Of a stretch of DNA of 64,000 bases, positions 23,504-33,610 are shown piece by piece (within the stretch, counting starts at the first letter, position 1; every line of letters begins with the position of its first letter). Both the position numbers and the translations under genes were made by a program. The stretch is from Protopterus annectens (Eukaryota; Chordata; Ceratodontiformes; Protopteridae). Where the stretch lies: positions 1,937,466,452 through 1,937,530,451 of the forward strand of contig NC_056735.1 of NCBI RefSeq assembly GCF_019279795.1, given 5' to 3'. Below the pieces are notes generated by a model. The model searched no databases, was not told the DNA's origin, and was given only the letters and a program-made list of their open reading frames with translations.

Positions 23504-24603
23504 ATTTGTCATAAATATTAATCATTATTTTTTATACCTAATATTTATGTATACAAAAGATTTTTTTAATTATAAAAGATTTTTTTAAATACAAAATGTC
23601 TTTTTTAAATAATGAATTTTTAAAAATGAAATTTTGAATAACTTCGATAACTTCCTGACATTGTGAAAGTATTCGATCATTTTAACAAGATTATTGATTA
23701 AGAACATCTATTTTACTATACTGTTTCATATGCATTATATATATGTATATATGTATATATTATTATTTTTATACATATGTTACAGTTAAATGAGTTTAGT
23801 ATTCGTATTTCCTACGTAATAAGATTACAATTCGAAATTTCTGACTCTTTTGTATAAACATATAAAAACAATTTTCCCAAACAATTTTCCTTAAAAAATT
23901 TTTCAAAAGAATTTCTTTTAAAGTGTTACTAATTATTAAATGTATTTACTATTATTATTATTACATGGTATATATATTATGTATAAGTTATTTTAACAAA
24001 TTACTATTATTGTTTTTATATGTCTTGTTATATACTATTATAAAATTGTAGAACAACATGTATAAAAGCAAAAACACAAATATATATTTATTCATATTAA
24101 CAAATATTTATTCATATTACTTACTTATATTTATAACTATATTTATTATTCTATATATTTTTTATTCTTTACTTATATACAAATACAATTTGTTACATTG
24201 AGTAAAAACATTTGGCTTCACATTTAAATATTTAAATATTTAAAAATTTAAATATTTAAAGTCAGTGTTAATGGTAAGCTGACTGCCTTCTTGATTTTAC
24301 GTACGTTTGTTTTACTTTAATTCTGGTTGTCTGTTCAATTAAACAATGTATCAATTCTGAGTAACAATTATTGTTAATGAGGTGCAATTTAGGTTTTTAT
24401 TTCACTATATAATGAAGTTAGTGGTGCACAATCATTACTCTGAAGATGCCCTGTTTGTCAGGGTGAAAGCGCTTAGTCCTTTTTGTTTTTACTATTATGT
24501 GCGGAATTGTTGGTGCTCTTCAATAAAGGATTGTTCTTTGCCAGGATCCAAGGTTCGTTGGTGTTCTTGTTACAAGTCTTTTTGCGTGAGGAGGATTACC
24601 ATT
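23504..24603 (+). other. PLE copy 2 3' untranslated region
   Basis: Near-perfect repeat of 19528-20627, including the AT-rich body, the hammerhead-like motif and AATAAA at 24522-24527. Ends at the junction with DIRS copy 3. Confidence 0.7.
24433..24481 (+). ncRNA. Hammerhead-ribozyme-like motif in PLE copy 2
   Basis: Same layout as at 20457-20505 (CTGAAGA at 24440-24446, GAAA at 24465-24468). The only difference is a C-to-T change in the stem II loop, which leaves the pairing intact. Confidence 0.45.
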
Positions 24604-25643
24604 CAACTTGTAGTGATTGGTAAAGGTATGCACAAAAGTCCAGGTAGCTGCTTCAAGAACAGAATTAGTATCTCAGCCTTTGAAAAAAGCACCAGAACTA
24701 GTCACAGCTCTAGAACAATGAGCCTTAATTGAAAAAAGAAGGCTCTTGCCATGAAAAGTGTAACAAAAAGAAACAGCCTTAGAAACCCAAGAAGAAATAG
24801 TCTGCTTGGATACAGCAAGCCCCCAAGATCTAGGACAAAAAGAAACAAATAACTGATGAGAATTTCTGATAGCCTTGGCCATATCCAAATAAACTCTAAG
24901 TTGTCTATGCATGTCCAAAGTATGCAGCACCCTCTCTCTGTCAGTTTGCAGACAGGTGTAAAAAGTAGTCAGATTAATAGACTGATTAAGGGATAACTCA
25001 TTAACTACCTTCGGCATAAAAGAAAGGTTAGTGCACAAGGACACTCTGTCCTCATGAAAACTCAAAAAAGGAGGACGAGCCCTAAGGCCCTGCAACTCAG
25101 ACACCCATCTGGCAGAAGTAAGCTAACAAAAGAATAGTCTTCCAGGAACAATGTTGCAAAGAAGCTGAAGAAGTAGGCTCAAAGGGAGCCTGAGTCAGCT
25201 TCTCCAAAACAAAATTAAGATACCAGGGAGGAGGAACAGGCTTCCTGGAAAGTCTAATATGACGGACATCTTTAAGAAATTGTTCACCTCAAATCTAGTA
25301 GCTAAAGAAGGAGAGAAAGGCAGACAAGCAGAGATAGCTGATAGGTGGGCTTTAAAAGAATAGGCCAAACCAGTATTGAGCAACTCACACAAATAAGAGA
25401 GCACCAAAGGAGGATCCACAGTAAGTGGGTCCATGTTATTAGAGAGACACCAAAAAGAAAACCTCTTCCATTTGGATAAGTAGGATTTGCTAATTGTAGG
25501 TTTCCTGGCCTTCTGCAGGACTTCCAGCATTCCCTCAGAAAAAAGGTGCCTGTGAGTACTCAAAATCCTAACACCCATAGTGTCAGTTGAGGCATGGACA
25601 GGTGGGGATGGATAAGGGATCCATTGTGTTGTGTACATTCAGA
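24604..25643 (-). pseudogene. DIRS tyrosine recombinase, copy 3
   Basis: Frames 25638-25195 and 25104-24673, near-identical to copies 1 and 2. An additional two-base loss at about 25123 (taagctaac instead of taagcgctaac) shifts the reading frame upstream of the first catalytic Arg region. To the right it runs straight into the right inverted terminal repeat, giving the undisturbed DIRS junction that the PLE copies replace elsewhere. Confidence 0.75.
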
Positions 25644-25689
25644 CTGGTGGAAAACAAGTCCTGTTTTTGGTAAGCCTGAATGCCACCTT

Positions 25690-25840
25690 TAGCCCTATGT
25701 TACGCAGGGTACATATGGTGATGTTCGGTATACCTTTTAAATTCAGAAGTCTTTGGAAAACTGACCGGACATCGGGCTTCAGTGACAGAGAATTCCATAT
25801 AGTTAAGAATACTGCAGCAGTGAATGTATGGACATGCATA
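25690..25840 (-). repeat. DIRS inverted terminal repeat, right
   Basis: The reverse complement aligns with 16190-16340 (shared: cactgctgcagtatt, cttccaaagacttctgaat in near-identical form). The outer boundary is near 25838-25845, judged from the internal complementary region. Confidence 0.7.
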
Positions 25841-25845
25841 AATCT

Positions 25846-26264
25846 TTCTGTTATAGCTGAGGGCCTTACTTATAGTTATGTGTAATCAATCTTTTCAGTA
25901 GCCTCATTCTCTTAATTTTAGTTGTACTATAACACCACTATACTACCATCATTCTTTACAATGAAATTGTCACCAGAAGTAAAACTAACCGCAACATTTT
26001 TGGAATGTTGAAAGATCACACACTGGTGGCATTCTTCATGCTGGTAATTTGCTGTTTCTAGTCCTTGTCAGACAAGGAAAACCATGTTGCTGTCTATTGG
26101 TTTTCTGTGATCATTTTTATAAAATGTGTATCAGCATAAGTATTATAGACTTTCCATGTTGTATCGTCATGTCCAATTCACCCAGTCAGTTAACACAAAA
26201 CAACACTTTGCTAAGAATCAAGACAGCATTGCTGTATTCTTCTACACATTGCAGTTAATGTTAT
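25846..26264. other. No recognisable feature
   Basis: AT-rich right flank of the DIRS element with no motif. Confidence 0.5.
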
Positions 26265-27010
26265 GCCAGATTTGCTCACTCTTAAATAACAACACCAACT
26301 AGGCAGTGCGATTTTTTATTGAATACAACCAAAACTTGTGTGTCATGTCAATAGCAACTCATCATGACACAATCATCTGAACAACATTGTGTACTACCTT
26401 TGTACCAAGTGGCATAAAATTGTCTCATGGGTGACCTTCTCTATGTCAACAAACATCTAAGTACTTGTCCCCTCATACTCCCATACCCCAAGAAAAGGCA
26501 ACAAAAGGCCCAGTTAAGCTGGGAGAAAGCAAATGCAGAGCTATTTCACCCTAAATTGGCTTTTCCCTGTGAAGTTGGGTGCATGGTGGGATAATTCTCG
26601 AGCTGCTTTACTGATACTGCAGAGAGCACTTTTCCCAGCCAGGCTTAAATAGCCTAGCCATGCCCACCAACTCTGGATCTCTACACAAAAATCTCTGCAT
26701 TTATAAAGAACAGTTGTGCCAGATCTGCTTAATCACAAATAATCACAGTATGTAGCCATTGTGACTTTTTGTTGACTATAACCAAAAAGTTAATACAACT
26801 CATTCCATGACAGTATCATCGAAACAGCATCTTGCGCTGTCTTTATTCCAGGTTATATAAAACTGTTCCTGATAGCTTTGTCCATGCCAAAAAAACATCC
26901 TGGCACTTGTCCCCACAGAAGTATAGCCTATGCATTTGGTAATACTCCCATACTGAAAAAAAAAACAACTTCAAAGGTCACAGAAAGCAGGTGGAAATCA
27001 AAAAAGGGGG
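26265..27010. repeat. Diverged two-copy tandem repeat (~454-bp period)
   Basis: Blocks beginning 'gccagatttgct' (26265) and 'gccagatctgct' (26719) continue in parallel. They pass a 'tttttgttgactataaccaaaa' or 'ttttattgaatacaaccaaaa'-type segment, then 'cacttgtccc' or 'acttgtcccc', and end at 'tactcccatac'. Non-coding and considerably diverged. Confidence 0.5.
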
Positions 27011-28630
27011 TGGAGTGGGATGTTCTGCTCTGCATCAGTCCACGAAGCAGTTTACCTATTACCCTGCTTATCTGGCCAAAATAGGAAAACAACTGAAATA
27101 ACTCACTCTATTAAATCATTTTAAACATTTTACTGTGTACAGAAATGCAGCTCTCAATTACTGTTGTTATCTATAGAATCACAGCAAGTCCTGAACCATC
27201 AAAGCAAAATTCAAATTCATTAAATCATAACCAATGTCAGACAGATTTATGCCATCCAGCTGCAACCAAAATAGATCTTTGTTGTGCAAGTCCCTGTGGT
27301 CAACTATGTGAAATGCTAAAGCTGGAGCCACCTGGCCTACTCTTTGGTCCACAAATTTGTACATGGCCTCAGCAACTCTGATAAATGTAAATTTAACCAA
27401 CAAAGTCTATTAATATTGAAAATCAACAAGTAATAGTTACAGGGAAAATTGATTGTGCCATGATCAACATCCTAAAAATCTCGGCCAATACATGCCTTTA
27501 GATAGGAGTCCAACGTTATTACCAGCCCCCATGAGAAGCAATATCAAAAATGGTATGCTGATCTGCTAAATCAACTGTTGACCTCTGGGTAAAAACTGAA
27601 CACAACACAACCCTGTGTAGCCTCTCCACACCACCACCAAAGAGTATGGGTTTAACCCAAAATTATGTCATTGAGTCAGGTCAATGATTTTTTTTGGTGG
27701 GTAACATAATGTAGAAATGTCCAAATAAAATCACACAGATCAAGACAAGAAGATATAAAATGTTATTACCTTAAAATAAATAATCTAATGTAGTTCAGAA
27801 ATGCTGAAGAAGACCATCACTCCAACTTTTTTAATACCTCAATAGACTGGCCCTCCCTAGTCAAATCAGCTGCTTGGTCAATATAAAATAAATGAGGCAA
27901 GTTACCCAGACTAGGACGGTTCTGGACTTTCAAAGCTTTATGAAGTAGGATGCTAATCATTTGTGGGTGATCATTCTATTGTGCTACTCTTTAAAAACTA
28001 GAGTAGGGTACAGGCCCAATGTACAGGACATGCTAATAGGTAATAATGCATAATTATACAATGACTGGCCATTAACATTCAAAAATGAACATGCTGATTT
28101 GGTCAGCCCAACCAACGTGCCTGTTGTAAATCGAGCATATACCAATGGAAAAAAGTTAGATGATGGTCACTCAGACTTTCTTCTATTAATATATGTAATG
28201 GAAATTCTACCTTTCTTTAATTAAAAAATAAATAAATAAACTTACAAAAACTGGACACTTCACAAGAACAAGACAGATGGGACAGAGAAAAATATAAGAA
28301 TAATCAGGTACATTATGCAAAACTAGAGAAACATACCTGATTATCTTTACATTTTCTGTGTCCTGTCTCTCATACATTTGAAGTCTCCTGATTTTATTTT
28401 TTTAATTAAGACAAAAAAAAAATGGAGATCTTCCTTTCTCCATTGCTTCCTTAACACAGCACTGGTGTGCTGCATAAGAGTGGGAATATAAGTCCCATAC
28501 AAATGCACAGTACATCAAGAAAGTCTCAGGATACTGGGGAAAAAAGTGGAAGAGCAGACAACACCATTATAAAAGAACATTTTTTTAAGAAAAGTAAGTA
28601 CTGTGACTTTTGTCTTGCATAATATCATTG
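27011..28630. other. No recognisable feature
   Basis: AT-rich. A 74-codon minus-strand frame at 27403-27179 has no motif I recognise. Confidence 0.5.
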
Positions 28631-28786
28631 TATAATAGTAATAACCCATGGCTGGATGTGGGTAATGCTGGATTTACCCATGGTTGACTTTATTTGGTCT
28701 CGTAGGCTTTGTTCTCCTAACCAAACCACACCATCTGTGGGTAAATCCAGCGTTACCCACACCCAGCTGTGGGCTATTGCTATAAT
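28631..28786. mobile_element. Foldback MITE, ~155 bp
   Basis: The left arm (tataatagtaataaccca, then tgtgggtaatgctggattta) and the right arm (taaatccagcgttacccaca, then tgggctattgctataatta) are inverted repeats of about 55 bp with few mismatches, around a ~45-bp centre. No coding capacity. Superfamily not determined. Confidence 0.65.
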
Positions 28787-29090
28787 TAACTAACTGTCCC
28801 AAGACTGATGATCAGTCTTGAAACACTGAAGCCAGAGGGAAAAAGATGCTGTCAAAAAGATACACATTCCCCAAGTGAAACTTTGCAGTAATTCTCCTAG
28901 CCGAAAGCCCCCCCCCCAGTTCATCCAGATAAATAAAATAATGTAAGTGGCATAAAGATGATAAATGGGTATTATTTTACAGATACCATTGATGATGCTA
29001 GAAAGCAGATTTCTGATAATGTGAATTTGACCGCCTGATGATTGCCTGAATGATGTCAGCAGGCTTGCCAAAGTACGGCAATGGAAAGTA

Positions 29091-31925
29091 TAGTTCATAG
29101 GTTCATAGGTTGGTACTAGGCTATTGGCCCTAGCCAGTACAAGCCTAGCCATGACAATTCCCTGGCTATTTATTCCCATAATATTTACTTCCCTGGACCC
29201 CTGTCTAGCAAGGCAACTGACATGATCCCCTGGGTGAATTTCCTATCCTCCCATCCAATTGTCAAGGTTTCTTTTGAAGAGGGCCAAAGAGGCACTCTGC
29301 TTGACATGTATGGGCAGTCTATTCCAGGGTCTGAGGAGTCTCTGGGTCAGGAACCCATCCCTCCAGCATGTTTTGTTCCTTGTGATGACAAGGTTTGAAT
29401 TCCTGGAGCATGTGGCTCTGAGGGACTGGGATTTCTTTAAGTGTAGCATGTCCAACAGCTCTGGGTTTGCCATGGCATTGTATGCTAAGCAGAGATTGTC
29501 TCTGAGTAGACGATATGTGACAGAGTATAGATGGATGATTTGCAGACGGTCAGCATAGGGCATCTGCTTTAAGCCTATGATTCTTTTTGCAGCCTTTCTG
29601 CAGCCTTTCTAGTTGTTGCAGATGTCTTGAGAGGTGCATACCAAATATAGCATTGTTTTATACACTGGGTCTAATGAGAGATGACTATAGTGAGACAATG
29701 GCCTCCTCTTTTCTGGATGAAAAGCCCTTAGCAATGAGTTGTGCCACATAGGCAGATTTCTTGACTGTTGTGGTGATGTGGTTATTGAAGGTGAGACCGC
29801 TGTCCAACTGTGTCCCTATGTCTCTTATCACACTTTCAGTGTTTACCGTACTGCCCCCTATGTGGTACTTCAGAGGTACATCTTCTTTCCCAAAGGGGAT
29901 AACTATATATTTCTTGGCATTGAGCTTGAGCCCACAGCTCTGGCACAAGCATCTCATTCTGTAAGGCCCTTTCATAGAATATCAACATTATTTGGGGATT
30001 CAATATTGGCCCCCAGTTTGCAGTCATCTTTGACCTTTGTTAGCCAGAGTCCCTTAGTGTTGGCCTGTACTTCAGAGTAGTAGATGCCAAACAAGAGCAG
30101 TCCCAAGACTGAACCCTGAGGCACTCCAAATGTCACTTGTCTGGGGCTGGATTTGGAGTTGCCTACTTTTACAGTGTGGGTTCTGTCAGTACTGCAGTTG
30201 GCAACCCATTGAGTGATGTAGGGATTAATGGCCAGCTTAGTATGTTTATCTATGATTCCAGAATGTGGGATTGTTTTGAAGGCCTTGGCGAGGTCCAGAT
30301 AGGATGTGTGAACCGCCTTACTCTCATCCACAGCTCTGAAGACTGATTCAAAAATGTCAATCAAGTTCAGGAGACATGATCGGCCCTTCACAAACCCAAC
30401 CTGGGTGGGGTCCAGTGCTTGCAAGTTGCCAATGTCTTTGTTTATAAGTTCCATGATAATGCATTCTATGGTCTTGCAGATCAGGCTCATCAGACTGCTG
30501 GAGTGGTAGTTCCCAGGATCCAAGATGGATCCCCCCTTGTGGAATGGGATAACTGTAGCTGGGCGCCACTCAGTGGGCACGAAGCCTGAGTTGTGACTAT
30601 GATTAAACATGGCACATAGGTGAGGTGCCAGTTCATTTTGTAGTTCATGTAGTACACAGCCCAGGATGTTGTCTGGTCCCATGGATGCTGTTTTCTTAGC
30701 TCTGGAGAGTGTGGATTTTACCTGTGTGGCCATTATTACCGGAATCTGGCAATCTTTTGGTATTGAAATGAACCCTTTAGAGGGTGGGAGGGGGGTGCAG
30801 TTGGCACTGAATCGATCTGCCAGGATATTGGCAATATCCTTGGGATCAGTATATTTAATGCCATTCTGTTGTAGCTCAGAGCAGATCTGAGCATTGCCAT
30901 TTAGATCCCTGACATAGCTATGGAACGGCTTGTGGTTGTCTTTGGAATCTTCGGCTATATTATGTTCGTAACTAGCTCTGGAGGATTTTATGAGGGATCT
31001 CAGCTTCTTACTGAGGCTGGTAAGGGAGTTGTGTGCATCCTGGGAATTTCCTCTTTTCTGCAACAGTTTCTTCCTTTTGTTGTACAGTTTGTTTATGGCA
31101 GGGGACCACCACATTGGCTTCCTTTTCTTGGAGGGGAGAGTCTTGGTTCTATTTGGGATGGCATGATTCGTGCATGAGTGGATGTGCTCATACAGTGCCT
31201 TAGTGTAGGATTCAGCAGTCGACCTTTTAGTTCCCGTCTGCATGGGTGTCATGATGTTTGTCATGTCTGACATGTATAGAATGAAGATGGCTTTGGAGAC
31301 ATTTTTTTACGGAGGTTTCCTTACTGGGGTGCGGGGGAGGGATGTGGATGTTAAGGGTGATTAGCTTATGGGCAGACCTGACCACTGCTGAGGTGACCAT
31401 AGGTGTGGAGCATCAATTTCCCATGTTGGTAATGACCAGCTCTAGGATATTCTAGCCCCTGGTGGAACTATGTGCTACTTGATCCAGAGCATTGGGAATT
31501 ATAACTTCTAAGAACCATTGGGCACAGGTGTTGGTACATGAGTAGTTTTCCCAGTTAATGGCAGAGTAGTTGAAATCACCCAGTATTAGGGTGTTTGGCT
31601 GTATCTTAATATTTTCCAGTATGTTTAGAAAGGTGTAGTGGGAATCTTGGGACATGGTGGGGGATCTGTAGCAAGCTATAAAATTTGTATTGCAGTCTTA
31701 CCTAGTGTTAGTTGCACCGGGGGAATTTCAGATGCATAGTGTTGGACAAGTAGCCTGGTGGTGTGAATATCCTTGGGGAATATGAACACTCCTCTACCTA
31801 GTATTTTGGTGGCTGACAGGTGTGGCAAGAGCTGTACCTAGTATTGCAGAGGTGCTCTCTGGAGCCTTGGATCAGGTCTCTGTTACTGCACATATATAGA
31901 TGTTGTCCATTTTTATGAGTCCCTA
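29091..31925 (-). pseudogene. CR1-clade LINE, 5'-truncated and frameshifted
   Basis: Minus strand. The remaining endonuclease part includes TETWS (about 31880) and LILGDFNYSAINW (31655-31452). The RT frame is 31273-29972 (433 codons), with LDLAKAFKTIPH (motif A), GVPQGSVLGLLLF (motif B) and KDDCKLG (motif C, where relatives have F-A-D-D). C-terminal pieces are 29975-29685 and 29563-29243 (YADRLQIIHLYSVTYRLLRDN and PWNRLPIHVKQ). The 3' end shows the repeated octamer 'ctatgaac', like the short terminal repeats of CR1. EN and RT serve target-primed reverse transcription. At least four frame breaks. Confidence 0.8.
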
Positions 31926-32620
31926 GTGACTGTGAATGGTCACAAAAGAATTGATTCCTACACACACACACAGTTTCACAATTGCCATGTCCGGGATTAG
32001 AACTCCTACCTAACTAGTACATCACACTACAGCATTACTCAGATATAGTATGCACCATGGAGCTGACTGGGCTAATCCTTCCCCAAAGGTGTATTTCAAA
32101 GTGACTGACATCAGCAGCCCTGCAAAAGCAGGGCAATGGAAATTGTAGTGACTGTGAATGGCCTCAAAAGCATTGATCCCTACACATACAAAGAAAAACA
32201 AATGCAAAGTTTCACAGTTTCCATGTCTGGGATTAGAACTCCTACCTAACAAGACATCACACTACAGTATTACACAGTTCTAGGATGCACACAGAGCTTA
32301 CTGGGTCACTCTTTCCCCAAAGGTGTATTTCAAAGTGAATGACATCAGCAGGCCTGCCAAAGTAGGACAAAAGAAATTGTAGGGACTGTGAATGACCTCA
32401 AAAACATTGATCCTTACACAGGCAAACAAACACACACAGTCTCACAGTTATCATGTCTGTGATTAGAACTCCTACATCAAACTATAGCAGTACGCAGTTA
32501 CAGCACATGCCACAGAGCTTATAGGGCTACTTTTTCACCAAATGTGTATTTCAAGGTGAATTACATCAGCAGGCTTGACAAAGTAGGGCAATGGGGAGTA
32601 CAGTATGTGTGCAAGGGCCA
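31926..32620 (-). repeat. Three tandem tRNA-SINE-like units (~222-234 bp period)
   Basis: Units start at 31926, 32148 and 32382 with 'gtgactgtgaatg' or 'gggactgtgaatg'. On the minus strand each holds a tRNA-like B box (agttctaatccc) after 'ttaggtagg' and an A-box-like stretch. Each ends in 'tgacatcagcaggcctgccaaag' or a close variant (plus-strand sense, split here as tgacatcagcagg and cctgccaaag). A fourth, partial end (atgatgtcagcaggcttgcc) lies at 29051 on the far side of the CR1, so the CR1 probably inserted next to or into this family. Confidence 0.55.
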
Positions 32621-33059
32621 TAAATCATTCACCTGGAAGCAGACACACAACACTCAGGCACACTCAGGTTTAAATTTAACAGGTACGTGTATACAACTGC
32701 TAGGTGAATAATGACTTGTACAGTCATGTTACACAGTTATCACAAGCACCACAGATACTATAGTGCTGAGGGATACCAGAGGCAAATGTCTACAGTGATT
32801 GACATTTGCACAGCATGTGGCTTTTGCCAATTGGAAGTGTGCTGGGTGGGACAGGCCTTATGATGGGAGGCTCTTTGTCACTGTCTGTCACTCTCTTCCA
32901 CACATCTATGTATATGTACGTTTGGCCTATTATAGTGTGTTGTCCTTGGATATATGTGTGTATTCCTATCCAATGTGTGTGCAAAGCATGACTGGTGTGC
33001 AATGTGGAGTGTGTGCACAAACATCTGTGACTGTCAGATATATATAGTCCACTGTTGTT
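32621..33059. other. No recognisable feature
   Basis: Open frames of 60-117 codons on both strands have no family motif. Confidence 0.4.
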
Positions 33060-33610
33060 GCCAGACATGGGCTTCATTTCTGTAAGTGTGGGAGCATGCC
33101 CAGTATGACCTTTCATTATTTTCTTGTCAGACATGGGCTTCATTTATCTAAGTGTGGGAGCATGCCCAGTATGACCTTCTGTACTGAATGTGTGAATCCA
33201 TTCCAGGTAGGCTGTACTCCAGTGCAGGCTTTTGTGTTCCACATCTACAGCTATGAACCTGTTTCTGTGGGATATCTGTAGATCGGTTGACAATATGGGG
33301 TCAAAGTTGGCAAAGGATAGTGGGTTACTGTAGGTAATTGTGCCTGTGCTGCTTCTGCTACATGGTTTTGGTTTTAGCAGGGAGCAAGCCCGGTATGACC
33401 TTCTGTACTGAATGTGTGAATCCATTCCAGGTAGGTTGTACTCCAGTGCAGGCTTTTGTGTTCTACATCTACAGCTATGAACCTGTTTCTGTGGGATATC
33501 TGTAGATCGGTTGACAATATGGGGTCAAAGTTGGCAAATGATAGTGGGTTACTGTAGGTAATTGTGTCTGTGCTGCTTCTGCTACATGGTTTTGGTTTTA
33601 GCAGAGATAT
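33060..33610. repeat. Nested tandem duplications (66-bp and 224-bp periods)
   Basis: A 66-bp unit repeats at 33062 and 33128 (cagacatgggcttcattt, then agtgtgggagcatgcccagt). A 224-bp unit repeats at about 33166-33389 and 33390-33605 with very few differences (atgaccttctgtactgaatg ... catggttttggttttagcag). No coding signature. The 224-bp copies are nearly identical, so this is a recent duplication. Confidence 0.8.

Larger units (their letters stand above)
16169..25843 (-). mobile_element. Composite DIRS element holding two tandem PLE copies
   Basis: The outer parts are DIRS: inverted terminal repeats at 16170-16390 and 25690-25840, an internal complementary region at 16438-16545, and a tyrosine recombinase read on the minus strand. 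Known DIRS elements also carry gag and RT/RNase H/methyltransferase regions; none is seen here, so this is a deleted derivative. Between the terminal parts the order along the plus strand is recombinase, PLE, recombinase, PLE, recombinase. The repeat unit is 3972 bp (17696-21667) and 3976 bp (21668-25643). The copies are almost identical, so the duplication is very recent or an assembly artefact. Confidence 0.8.
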
